A DNA stretch of 64,000 bases, from assembly GCF_001411555.2 (NCBI RefSeq), contig NC_049911.1, forward strand, positions 1,426,001 through 1,490,000, written 5' to 3'. The notes beneath the pieces are model-generated. The model ran no database searches, had not been told where the DNA came from, and was given only the letters and a program-made list of their open reading frames with translations. Below are positions 22,547-34,013 of this stretch, piece after piece; the first letter of the stretch is position 1; each line of letters starts with the position of its first letter. This DNA is from Juglans regia (taxonomy: Eukaryota > Streptophyta > Magnoliopsida > Fagales > Juglandaceae). The position numbers were made by a program, and so were the translations under genes.

Positions 22547-25500
22547 ATGGAAGAAGGACTGTTACCAAGGTCCAATAATGCAGAAGTTGGCGACGAGCTG
22601 CCGCCAAGCAGTAGTAAAGGTGCCTCAGCCACACTTGTTGTTGTGCTCAGCACCATGGTCGCCCTCTGCGGTTCTCTCTGCACTGGCTGCGCTGTAAGTA
22701 TATACCATGATCATTTACTGTATATACATTTACACACACACACATATTTATAATATATACACACAAATACGTACCATGATCTTGATCAATAACCATTTCT
22801 CTCTCATACCGCTCGATCCTAACCCATTAGCCTTTAAATTTCAGAAAAGAGGAAAAGGCCAGGAAAAAAAACCAGCAGTCATTTGATTACTACTGTTTTC
22901 GTTATTATTGTTTTGGGTCATTTTTCTTGAAAATTAATAAAAACAAATTAAAAGAATGAGAGTAACAGAAGTTAAAAACTCAGTACCCCATGCAGAATAA
23001 TATAATTTGTATCAAGTTTACTGATTACCGATCATGAGTTAGTACTACTACTGAGTAGTACTGGCCGATCAGCAATACAAATTAATTGGCTATTTATTTT
23101 GAAGTCAGGATATTCGTCATCTGCCGAAACCGGACTTGTGGAAGATTTGGACCTCTCTGTGGCAGAAGTAAGTACTACAACGTCTTCGTTATTAACATAG
23201 AAGATATTCCTCTCTCTACTAAGGAACCGTAGACAGTGTACAGCAGTGTAAATTGTTTTATTTTCTCTACAGTCTTGTAACTGTTTTTTATTTCATTCTG
23301 ATTCTAGAATATTGTATGACATCAGTATAAATACCCATGTAAACACCATTGATAAATACAACAGAATTATGAGGAAAATGCCTTTCTATTATGGTATCAG
23401 AGCGTTCTGACCAACGTCTCTCGATCCATGGAGATATTCTCTTCTTCTTCCTCATCCAACTCCTCCTCCTCCAATATACACACAAATTCTTCTTCTGCTT
23501 CTATGCCTTCCTTTTCTCACATTGTGTCTACCAAATTAACCACAGCCAATTTTCCTATTTGGCAAGTCCAGATCTCGGCATACCTTAGAGGGCAGGACCT
23601 TTTTCAATATGTTGATGGCTCTCTCATGCCTCTTCCTGAATTTCTCTCAAATACTAATCTACCCAACCCAGACTACCCTCCTTGGAGACGGAATGATCAA
23701 CTTGTTCTCAGCATCTTATTCTCTTTAATTTCTGATTCAGTACTTGGTCATGTCCTTTCCTCAAACACCTCTCGTGCTCTTTGGTCATCTCTTTCTTCCC
23801 TTCTCGCTACTCATTCTCAGGCCAAGCAATTTCAGGTTCGTTTTCAACTTGCCAATTTAACTCGTGGTGATCAAAATATCACAGATTATTTTGGTAAAGT
23901 TAGAGCACTAGCAAACATTCTTGCTGCATCGGGAAAACCTCTACCAGATCCTGAGTTCGTTACCTATCTCCTTTCGGGTCTAGGCTCGGCATATGATGTC
24001 TTTGTCACCTCAATAACCACTCGCGCAGAGCCCATCTCCTCTAATGAGTTATATCAATTTCTCTTGATTCATGAGAGTAGACTCGCACATGGTGTTCGTG
24101 GGTCTCCTGCCATAGAACCTTCTGTGAATCTTACCACAACGACTGGACGTGGTAGTCGTGCTCCTTATCGTGGTGGTCGCTCTGCTCGTAATGGACGAGG
24201 TCGATTCAACCATCCAAACAGAGGCGGACGAAGCTTCTCTCCAGCCACAAGTCAGCATCCAACTTGTCAAGTTTGCCAGAAATCTGGGCATGTAGCTCTT
24301 CAATGTCGGCACCGGTTTGATCACAGCTATCAATATGGAGCTCCAACCTCATTCTCAGCAAACTTTACTCAACCCGGTTTCCTCCCAGACACGACATGGT
24401 ATCCGGATTCGGCTGCTACTCACCACATCACTCATGATCTCAACAATCTCAACCTTCACTCAGAGCCTTATTGTGGTAGTGAACAAATCCGAGTAGGAGA
24501 TGGTTCTGGCCTTCTCATTCAAAATACGGGTGACTCATCTCTAGCTTCTCCTTCCTCTTCTTTTCTACTTCAAAATCTTATGCATGTTCCTAACATTACC
24601 AAGAACCTTCTTTCGGTTTCAAAATTCTGCAAAGATAACTTCTGCTTTTTCGAATTTCATGACTCTTGCTTCTTTGTGAAGGACACCTCGACGGGGAGGA
24701 CCCTCCTCACAGGGCCAACCCGTGACGGTCTGTATATCTTCCCTCCGGCGCCTGCTTCCTACTCAACTTCCACTCCTTCTGCTCACTTCAGCGCATCCTC
24801 CTCAGTGGCTCAATGGCACCGTCGTTTGGGACATCCTCACCACTCTACTCTCTCTCGTGTTCTGCATAGCACCCGTTTGACAAAAATCCCAAGTGTCTCC
24901 AGTTTTAAATGCACTGAATGCCCGCTGGCTAAGAGTCATCAACTTTCTTTTGAGTCTAGCTCGGCCCAGTCCAATAAACCCTTAGCTCTAGTTTGTGCAG
25001 ATGTTTGGGGCCCTGCCCACACTGTGTCTAGGCTTGGGTATAAATACTATGTTTCTTTTGTGGATCATTATACAAGGTTTACTTGGTTTTATTCCTTAAA
25101 ATTGAAATCTGATGTTGCTCAAGTTTTCTCTAGTTTTTTGCCTTATGTTGAACGTTTGTTTAATTCCAAGCTCATCACCCTTCAAACCGATGGGGGTGGT
25201 GAATTTCAATCTCTAACGCCTATTTGTAAACAATTGGGAATTAATCATCGTTTTTCTTATCCACACACCCATCAACAAAATGGTTTTGTGGAAAGAAAAC
25301 ATTGTCATATAGTTGAGACTGGGCTTGCTCTCTTAGCCCATGCCTCTCTTCCTTTCATGTTTTGGGCAGATGTTTTTGAAACGGCTGTATATCTTATCAA
25401 TCGTCTACCATCTCCTATCACCAAAAATAAATCCCCATTTTATTATGTTCATCATCATGATCCTGACTATATGTTTCTCAAAGTTTTCGGTTGTGAGTGC

Positions 25501-28500
25501 TTTCCCAATTTACGTTCCTATAATTCCTACAAACTCAATTACCGGTCCACTTCATTTGTTTTTCTGGGTTACAGTTCGGTTCATAAAGGCTATAAGTGCC
25601 TGGACTACAAGACCAATCGCCTCTATTTCTCTAGGGACGTCCAATTTCATGAAGATTCATTTCCACTCTCTCGGCCCAAGCCCACCCCAATCACTCCCTC
25701 TAAAATCTCTTCCCCCACTTCTGCCGTCCTACCCATTCTGCACTCCAGGTCCTCTCTTCTCGGCCCAGGCCCAGGCCCAGCCCACAACTCTCCACTCCCA
25801 ATTAACCCATCCCCTGCCCCTTCTGTGTCAAATCCGAATACCACTCCCTCGCCTAATCCTTCCAGATTTCCCCCAATTTCTCCAATCCCTAGTTCCTCTC
25901 CCTCTGCATCTCAAACCCAGCCTCCGATTCTTCTTCCTCCCAGATCTCCCATCATCACGCGAGCTCAAACCCATTCCTCTCGTCCTCGTATTCGAACCGA
26001 TGGCACGATTCCCTTCCCTACTCGGCAATGCTTCACTACCACAATAATTCCCGAAACTCCCACAAGCTTCTCCGTTGCTACCAAGCATCTCGAATGGAAG
26101 GATGCCATGGTCGAGGAATATCAAGCTCTAATTCAGATCAAAACATGGTCTCTTGTGCCTCCTAATCCTACCTTTAATGTACTGGGTTGCAAATGGGTCT
26201 ACAAGACCAAAGTGCATGCCGACGGCTCCATTGAGAGGAGAAAGCACGTCTCGTAGCTAAAGGCTACCATCAACAACATGGACTTGATTTTCATGAAACC
26301 TACAGCCCAGTGGTCAAGGCTTCTACCATACGGGTTGTTCTGTCTCTTGCCGTGACTCGAGGATGGCCACTTCGACAATTGGATATCCAAAATGCTTTCC
26401 TACATGGTACTCTCACTGATCAGGTATACATGCATCAGCCTCAAGGTTTCGTCAATTCTCAGTTCCCCGATTATGTGTGCAAATTGCACAAAGCCATTTA
26501 TGGCCTTAAACAGGCCCCGAGAGCTTGGTTTGCCCAACTTAGCTCTTGGTTGCTCGATTATGGCTTTCGAGCCTCCCAATCTGATGCTTCCCTCTTTGTA
26601 CTTGCACATGGTGATCTGCGTCTCTACCTTTTAATTTATGTTGATGATTTTATTCTCACTGGGTCTCACGCATCTGCTATTGATAATTTTATCCATGACC
26701 TAGCTTTGGCTTTCCCCGTAAAAGACCTTGGTTCTTTATCATACTTTCTTGGTTTGGAGGTCACTCGACTAGACAATGGACTACTTCTCTCTCAGAGAAA
26801 GTATGTTAAGGATTTACTCACGAGAAGCAATATGTTACATGCTAAGCCTGTCTCTTCACCTATGGCAGCCTCACTAAAATTGTCTAAGTTTGATGCCCCA
26901 AGTTTTGATGATGTAACACTCTTTAGGAGTATTGTTGGTGGGTTACAATACCTCTCCTTTACACGGCCTGATATCTATTATGCAGTCAATAAAGTGTGCC
27001 AATTCATGCACACTCCTAAACTTCCTCATTGGGTTGCTGTTAAACGTATATTACGATATCTGAAGGCTACTGTAAATCATGGCCTGTTTTTCTCCTCCAA
27101 ATCCTCTCTTACCTTGCAAGCATACTCCGATGCGGATTGGGCTGGATGCCCAGACAATCGGAAGTCTACTGCTGGCTATTGTGTGTTCATGGGTCATAAT
27201 CTGGTTTCTTGGAGTTCTAAGAAACAAAAGACCGTTGCTAGGTCTAGTACGGAAGCTGAATACAAGTCAGTTGCCTCTTCTGCAGCTGAACTCATATGGC
27301 TTCAGACTCTCTTATTTGAACTTTGTATTTCTATTCCTCGTGCTCCTACACTATGGTGTGACAACATCGGTGCCACCTATTTGGCAGCCAATCCAGTTTT
27401 TCACTCAAGGACTAAACATATGGATATTGATTTTCATTTTGTTCGAGACCATGTTGCTGCCAAGTCTCTCAATATTTCCTTTATCAGCTCCAAAGAGCAG
27501 CTTGCGGATGTATTCACTAAGCCTTTGGTTGCGGACAGATTTTTCAAGCTGAGGTCGAGCCTCAAAGTTGTCGATACCCCTTTGGGCTCGCAGGGGCGTA
27601 TTAACATAGAAGATATTCCTCTCTCTACTAAGGAACCGTAGGCAGTGTACAACAGTGTAAATTGTTTTATTTTCTCTACAGTCTTGTAACTGTTTTTTAT
27701 TCCATTCTGATTCTAGAATATTGTATGACATCAGTATAAATACCCATGTAAACACCATTGATAAATACAACAGAATTATGAGGAAAATGCCTTTCTGTTA
27801 TTCGTCACTTTGTTTTTAATTAAATTTTAATTCTTATATATGTATATATTTATATATCATATTAGGGAAGATATTGCTAATTAATACGTACATTAGTCTC
27901 AGCATTTGATCATCCGTTTTTTATAAAAATTTCCTGATCAGTCTAAAATATTATGAACGTACAACATTCTTGAGTTTTCAGGATTTTTTAAATTGATTAT
28001 TAATTAAGTCCATTGCAATAAAAAAATATAACGAGAATATTCATGCACCAGTACACGTACGTGTTTAAAGTCAAGTAAGACTTTCTACATTATAGAGGCA
28101 TCGTAACTCTACAGAATAATAAATATATAATCTCTCTCTCTATATATATATATACACACACACTGCAGGCATCATATGAGCTAGCAATGAAGATTAGTGT
28201 TGCCATGAGGTCCGGATAAATGTTTTGTTCCTCGCAAATATGTTTTGAATTTTATTTGGATTTTACACCTTGAATGAAGTGTCTTATATATATAATTATC
28301 TATATAGTACTGAGCCTTTTCTTTTGACTGAACGTCAGTACTGGAATGAAATCAAGTTTCGTTGTATCTGCCTTTTGCAGTTTTCACTCTTCGGTTCTAT
28401 AATAACCATTGGAGGAGTGATAGGTGCATTACTCAGCGGAAAGATGGCGGATATTATTGGGAGGAGAGGTGTAAGTTTACTTTGTCACCTCGTAGCTCAA

Positions 28501-28812
28501 GCCACCATATTCTAAATTTTTATATAAAAATCAAAAGCTTAATTTCTTTGATTACCTTTATTTCTTGTTGATATATCATAATGCAGGCAATGTGGTTCTC
28601 TGAAATTTTCAGCCTTGCAGGTTGGCTTGCTATAGCATTTGCAAAGGTTTTTTTCCTGGCCTTCTTTCCTTCCCTTAAATCATGCTTGCATTTGACTGCC
28701 AATAAGAACCAATGCTATCAAACCATCTTGTCTTTACATTTCCTCTTTACAATTGGAGATTAGGGAGTTATGGAAGCAACTATGCATGGAATGAGTTCTG
28801 GTTTCCAGCTCT

Positions 28813-28862
<50 letters not shown>

Positions 28863-31800
28863 GATTTCCACCTAAGTTTTAGAAGGGATGTCTCTGTCCA
28901 TGAATTAATATCTAATCTCAATTTTTCTTTTTCAGTTATATGGCTATTTCCTCACTAACTCGAACAATTTTTAAAATTAAGTAGGATATTAGAAAAGCCT
29001 CCCGGTGATACCTGTTGTGGTTGTCCCACATCGATTGTGGAAGGGCTTGGTCAATTTATAAGTGCGAGGGAAAGCCTCACCTCTTGAGCTTGTTTTTGAT
29101 GTTGAGAGTGGCCCAAGACTACCTAACACTAGTATCAAAGCCCAAGTTTACCAATAGTCTCAGGTTCAACAGTTTGTGGGAGAAACGAGTTGTCTCTGCT
29201 CCAATCCAGGACCTGATGTGTGAGGGGGAGATTGTTGGGTTATCCTACGTCGATTGTGAAAGGGGCTGGTGGTCAGTTTATAAGCGTGAGAGAAAGTCTC
29301 ACCTCTTAAGCTAGTTTTTGAGGTTGAGAGAGGCCCAAGACCACCTAACAATACCTATGTTGATTATTTTATTTCAGTTGATGAAGGGGCAGGCGAGTGA
29401 AAAAATCAGTCAAGTGAAGTAAATTAGTGATAATTTTTTCTCTACTGGGTAATAACAGTGATTAATGCTTTATATAGAATGCTTGGTGTTTGGATCTCGG
29501 AAGACTATCAGTTGGTATTGGCGTTGGGATTAGTTGCTATGTGGTAATTTTTGAGTTGACATTTATAATTGGTTTACCCATTTTGAAAGACATTATATAA
29601 TGATTAAATGCTTATAACCATACAGGTACCTGTATATATTGCAGAAATAACACCTAAGGATATTAGGGGACAATTTACATCATCTAATCAGGTATATCTA
29701 GCTCATTCAATATTGTAGCTTTAAATTGAACAGCCAACTCGTTGTTCATGTATTTACATCTCGTCAAGTATGCAGCTGATGATCTGTTGCGGCCTTTCAC
29801 TGATGTATTTCACTGGAAATGTCGTTCCCTGGCGCACCTTGGCTTTAATTGGTACCCTGTTTATTGCCCCTTCTGTGTGTAAATTTAATTTCAAGATGAG
29901 TTCTTCTAGAAGAATAAATTTCTATCCAAATTTGTTTTATTTTCAGCTGCTACTCCTTGTCTGGTACAAAGTGTAGGTTTATTCTTTGTTCCAGAGTCTC
30001 CTAGATGGTTGGTGAGTACATACTTTGTTTTAAAAGTTTTATGTATGGTGTTTGGTTGTAGGATGAAAAAGAATGCAATGTATGCTTTGATATGTTTATG
30101 TTGGCTTATTCAAGTATGCTCTGAGGAGAAAACAACTAAAACTACAAACTTTTACTTCTGATTTTTTGTTTTTCTGAAAAGAAAAAGAAAACATTGATTT
30201 GGATGCTGAAACGATGAGTACAACTGCTTTGCAGGCAAAAATTGGTAAAGAGCAAGAGCTTGAAGCTGCTCTGCAGCATCTTAGGGGGAAGAATGCTGAT
30301 ATCTCTCAAGAAGCAGCTGATATCATAGTAATCTTGGGATTTTTTGTTTCTTGAACACTGTATCTCTTCGAAAAACTGCACTGGAGGAATATAATTTTCT
30401 TACCAGTCATTCCATTTCGCAGGACTTTACAGAAACCTTTCAACAGCAACAAGAAACGAAAATTATGGAATTGTTCCAGCGGAAATATGTCCATTCTCTC
30501 ATTGTAAGCCTCACCCATTGTGGCTCCTTTACTTTTCATAGATTGTCCAATCGTTTGTTGTATCTTATTTAAATTGGTTTAGGTTGGACCTGGGTTGATG
30601 TTACTGCAACAATTTGGAGGAGCTAATGCAATTGCATCTTATGCAAGCTCTATATTCGTAGATGCTGGTAAGGTAGTAGCTTTAAGGATTTTTTTCATTA
30701 ACCATTGAAGAATGGAGAGACGATCATTGAGAATTTTGATTCATGGAAGGTTTTTCAAGTAGCATTGGGACCATATCAATGGCTATCATCCAGGTACTTG
30801 GCTCATTATATATGTGAGTGGATGTAGGATTCCGCTTGATACATCTCCCAAATATCTAAACCTTCTTTTACAGATTCCATCTGCTGTTGTGGGTGTAATC
30901 TTGACAGATAAATCCGGAAGAAGACCACTTCTTATGGTGAGGATGGCGAAATTCAGCTATAACTCCATGGTGTAAATCATCAGTAAGTTAATAACAGTGA
31001 AGTGAACGAATTGTTGCAGGTCTCTGCTGCTGGAATGTGCTTGTGTTGCCTTCTTGTAGGCTTGTCATTTGGCTTTATTCAGGTTGATATCAAAACCAAG
31101 TCCAAAGCTTCTGTGTCTGTGGTTATATTCTTCACGTATATGATTGATCATATTTAAATTCTTTAATTATGGGCAGGGCATCTACTGGTTAAAGGGCATC
31201 TTGGTGCTGATTGGGATCCTGGTAACCTAACATACCAGAAAGATTATTTTTTGCCCTCTTCTAAAGATATATATATATATATATATATAAAGGAGATTTC
31301 TAGATTAAATTTCTCATAATGTCTCCTTTATGCTTTATGGTCAATTATAATAGCGAGGTTAATTTGTGAGAGGTGTTTGATGGGGCTTTCAGCACTTGAA
31401 ATTCCGAGTTTAATTTGGAAGGAGCTCACTCCAATGATAGTGCTACTAGGCAAATTGGTTTTACAAACATCCAAAAGGCATTTTTTCCCCTTGTCAAGAA
31501 AAGAACTAAAGATTCTTATGTTGAATTTCTCACATTTTTATCTGATTTATGCTTCAGCAACAAATTCTAAGCTCTGAGCATATTTTCCATTGAAACGACA
31601 TAATGGTTGCCCTACATATCATACATAGTCTTGGGGGATCAAACTTCAAAGCCTTCTAATCACCTATTGCTTTCCAATTACTAACATGGCCAACTTTGCA
31701 CTTTCTGAAGTTTCTTTTTCTTTCAAATCCACAAAGGAACAAGGGAGGTGTTTGTTGTTCTTTTATACACAGTTCTGGAATAAGGTTTGCATATTCACAT

Positions 31801-32389
31801 ATTAAATTGAGATGAAAGTGATCGACTAGCCAATAATCCACGCAGGGGTATAGTGTGGCTTACACAATAGGCATGGCAGGATTACCATGGGTTATAATGT
31901 CAGAGGTATGTATGTTATTGAACTTTGAACCCTTTTACCAACCTTTTAAGGGCTAGAATGATTACTAAGAAGCTCAAAGCTTAAGAATCATATGGCTCTA
32001 ATACAAGGATGACTTTACATTAATCCAGATATTCCCTATAAACGTCAAGGGTATGGGTGGAAGCCTAGTGACTTTAGTGAACTGGTCCAGCTCTTGGATT
32101 GTTTTATACGCATTCAATTTTATGATGGAATGGAGTGCAGCAGGTAACCGTTTCTATAGACACTTTCACTTCTAGTTTGTGAATTGTTTGCTGTTTCTTG
32201 CTTGATCATCTTCTGCATTTATACATACATGCATGTTTTGGCCATGCTATATCAGGAACATTTCTCATATTCTCTGGGATCAGTGGTTTGAGTGTTGTAT
32301 TCGTGGCAAAACTGGTTCCAGAGACCAAAGGGCGAGCTCTGGAAGAAATTCAAGCATCAATTACCAGTTCTACTGCAATAAGATCATGA
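22547..32389 (+). CDS. ERD6-like sugar transporter, gene 3 (18 exons, 471 aa)
   Basis: MFS monosaccharide transporter, closest relative gene 2. Exons: 22547-22693, 23105-23167, 28381-28470, 28587-28646, 29478-29543, 29626-29691, 29776-29851, 29947-30011, 30235-30327, 30423-30503, 30583-30667, 30750-30793, 30874-30936, 31020-31082, 31177-31221, 31846-31905, 32029-32143, 32256-32389. All borders are GT-AG and the 1416 nt read through. Motifs: acidic dileucine [85 protein letters not shown]. Exon 15 is 9 nt shorter than in gene 2 (the ELTP part is gone). Intron 2 contains a whole Copia element and intron 4 a TRIM; both must be spliced out for the protein to be made. Membrane sugar transport, probably at the tonoplast, is inferred from family and dileucine motif. 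Confidence 0.93.
23190..23391 (+). repeat. 5' LTR of the Copia element
   Basis: 202 bp, starting TATTAACATAG and ending CTTTCTATTA. It differs from the 3' LTR at four positions that I can see. The ends lack the usual TG...CA form; the border is set by the flanking TTCGT duplication and the primer site. Confidence 0.93.
23428..27641 (+). pseudogene. Copia gag-pol polyprotein, one frameshift
   Basis: Order of domains as in Ty1/Copia: Gag (residues 1-270), CCHC zinc knuckle [14 protein letters not shown] at about 280, aspartic protease with PDSAATHH at about 326 (the family has DSG or DSA), pre-integrase WHRRLGHPH, integrase with catalytic D near 525 and 588 and E near 622, a Pro/Ser-rich linker, reverse transcriptase with YVDD (26638-26649), and RNase H with SDADWAGC (about 27126). 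One nucleotide is missing near 26239, so the frame opens again from about 26241 to a stop inside the 3' LTR. Apart from this the polyprotein is whole. Lineage looks Ale/Retrofit-like, at low confidence. Confidence 0.93.
27599..27800 (+). repeat. 3' LTR of the Copia element
   Basis: 202 bp, starting TATTAACATAG and ending CTTTCTGTTA, followed by the TTCGT target duplication. The polyprotein stop codon (27639-27641) lies inside it. Confidence 0.93.
28815..28857. repeat. (AG)n microsatellite
   Basis: About 21 uninterrupted AG units in intron 4 of gene 3. Confidence 0.95.
29013..29350 (+). mobile_element. Complete TRIM (miniature LTR retrotransposon) in intron 4 of gene 3
   Basis: A 338-bp element with LTRs 29013-29128 and 29233-29350, both TGTTG...CCTAACA, around a 104-bp interior. 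The interior begins with CTAGTATCAAAGC, a primer site for initiator Met tRNA, and ends with the purine tract TGAGGGGGAGAT. The 5-bp duplication ATACC flanks it (29008-29012 and 29351-29355). It has no coding capacity and would need proteins from another element. The two LTRs differ by roughly 15-20%, so the insertion is old. Confidence 0.93.
31405..31457 (+). pseudogene. Duplicated relic of exon 15 inside intron 15 of gene 3
   Basis: The stretch AAGGAGCTCACTCCAATG... encodes [13 protein letters not shown] in one frame, matching [13 protein letters not shown] of gene 2 exon 15, and ends before a GT. It lacks a clean acceptor at the homologous point and has one extra T, so it is probably not used. 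The 'ELTP' residues that this relic keeps are the ones missing from the active exon 15 (31177-31221). Confidence 0.7.
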
Positions 32390-32886
32390 AGTCCAAGAAA
32401 TACTAGGGAATGTTTTTTTCCTGATACATTTAAAATATGTTGTTAGATCGATTAAACTTTTAGAATATCATGTCAGAACTGTAAAATAATTGTATGAGTA
32501 ATATTCATATTTCCATTATTGCTCTTCATCCACAAGCTCAAGGTTTTTTTGTTTTTTCTCTCTGTTGTTGAATGAAAGTCAAATTTAATGGCATGAAAGC
32601 CCATGTACAATTGGCTGAAATCAAGTGGTTTTTGACATTTTGTCGACTCAGATATCTCCCATATAATCCTTTTAATTATGATACGTTTGAGATGAGTTTA
32701 ATTAGTTGAGTTCGTATTTTATAAGTCTCATTGAAATGAGTTTAACGTTTTTAGGTTGAGATGAGTTTAACTTTTTATAGAAAGTTGAAAAAGTAGTGGA
32801 TCCATCAATGATTAGTTTGAGATGAATTGAATTTGGTTCAACAACCAAACACACCCTAATGTTTTTATTTTTGTATTATTTTGCCG

Positions 32887-33020
32887 GAGCATTCTTCATA
32901 TTCTCAAGCAAATGTGGCTAGCTTAATGACCGTTCTCATGCATGCATGTTTGTAGCAAAGTTAATTGAAACCAGAGACAAAGGGGCAAACACTCGAAGAA
33001 ATACATGCATCCATGAATCC
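32887..33020 (+). pseudogene. Relic of an ERD6-like last exon
   Basis: Aligns with exon 18 of the array: GCATTCTTCATATTCTC at the start, a VAKL segment, an ETRDKG in place of ETKG and AAATACATGCATC at the end. An insertion of about 14 bases (CATGCATG run) and frame changes break it. The ending AAATACATGCATC is shared with gene 1 rather than gene 3, which suggests it came from a gene 1-like copy. Confidence 0.8.
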
Positions 33021-34013
33021 ATTTTCAGCACAAAATAAATTTTGCATGCCGGTATTACCGCAGCCATTATCTGTCTTTGAATGAACAAAATGACTGGAAA
33101 AAAAAAAAAAGAAGAAGAAAAGAAACAACTTATTATAAAAGAGATCATCAAAATGGGGCCTGGTTATTCCATGAAGCAAGGTTCTTAAATCTTAACCTAC
33201 CAAAGTTTTGAGACATCAAAATTTGTTTGTGGCTTAGATCCCTAGCTCCGAGAATATTATTACTTGCGCAATTATTTTCTAAAGCTTTTTGTGGGATTGA
33301 TGATCCAATCCCAACAAAATTTATAGCAATTTTTTTTTTTTTTTTATAGATTTTCAATGAAGCTTAGGCCATAGAACGGACCAAGCCGGAACACTATATT
33401 ATGATTTACTTGTAACTTATTGTATACCCTTATTGTCATTGTTTGAAATTAAATTCTCTGCAATTCTATAGGTGTAGACACATTGTCGAATTATGTAAAT
33501 CTTGTATCGTGTATGATTGATTTTTCTTTTTCATTTTTTTTTCAACATTCCTAAAATCTTCGCCCCAGCGCCAAAGGGCCACAAAATTATTAATTTGATG
33601 TTTTTCTCCTATTTATGATGTAAATTAGGTGAGAAATTAATTATGAAATCCCGATCAAGGAACCTCAGTCGTCATTGCAGATTGAGAAGAAAACGTCTAA
33701 CAGATTGAAGGAAGTCCACATGGAGAAAACAATTCCAACAAGCAAACAATTAGCTTTTCCTTTGTTGTGATCCAAAGTTATACATCAAGCTGTAGCTTCT
33801 GTAATGGATGAAAAGTATGTCATTTCGTAAGGCACACAAATTTAAAGAAAAGGTAGAAGTCCCTGACGCTATCCCTCTAATTAGTAAAAGTTTTGATGCC
33901 AATTAGGCACATCCGCCCAAACTCGATCCAGTCCTAATTGATTTTCTATAAAGAATGACCCAAAATCATATCCAACACATTGTCTCTCTATCTCTCTTTA
34001 ATTCTCTCCCTCC
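33021..34013 (+). promoter_or_regulatory. Spacer and promoter region of DMP gene 1
   Basis: No gene is seen in 33021-33900. A TATA box TTCTATAAAG lies at 33944-33953 and is followed by a pyrimidine-rich leader (about 33980-34012, CTCTCTATCTCTC type) that ends just before the ATG. Confidence 0.55.

Larger units (their letters stand above)
23190..27800 (+). mobile_element. Ty1/Copia LTR retrotransposon, nearly intact, in intron 2 of gene 3
   Basis: Complete 4.6-kb element: 202-bp LTRs at each end, 5-bp target duplication TTCGT at 23185-23189 and 27801-27805, primer-binding site TGGTATCAGAGCG (initiator Met tRNA) at 23392-23404 directly after the 5' LTR, and a gag-pol frame from 23428 to 27641 broken once. 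It is inserted in the sense direction of the transporter gene, 17 bases after the exon 2 donor. The four LTR mismatches (about 2%) indicate a fairly recent insertion. Confidence 0.96.

Noticed and set aside
24049..24333. Minus-strand frames across the Copia element (also 25647-25844, 25828-26124, 27405-27770)
   Set aside because: Shadows of the gag-pol frame on the opposite strand.
25340..26047. 235-codon + strand frame overlapping Copia integrase
   Set aside because: Alternate frame of gag-pol; the domain content belongs to the main frame.
28815..28857. AG microsatellite as a GAGA-type regulatory element
   Set aside because: Position is mid-intron and no other support; treated as a simple repeat.
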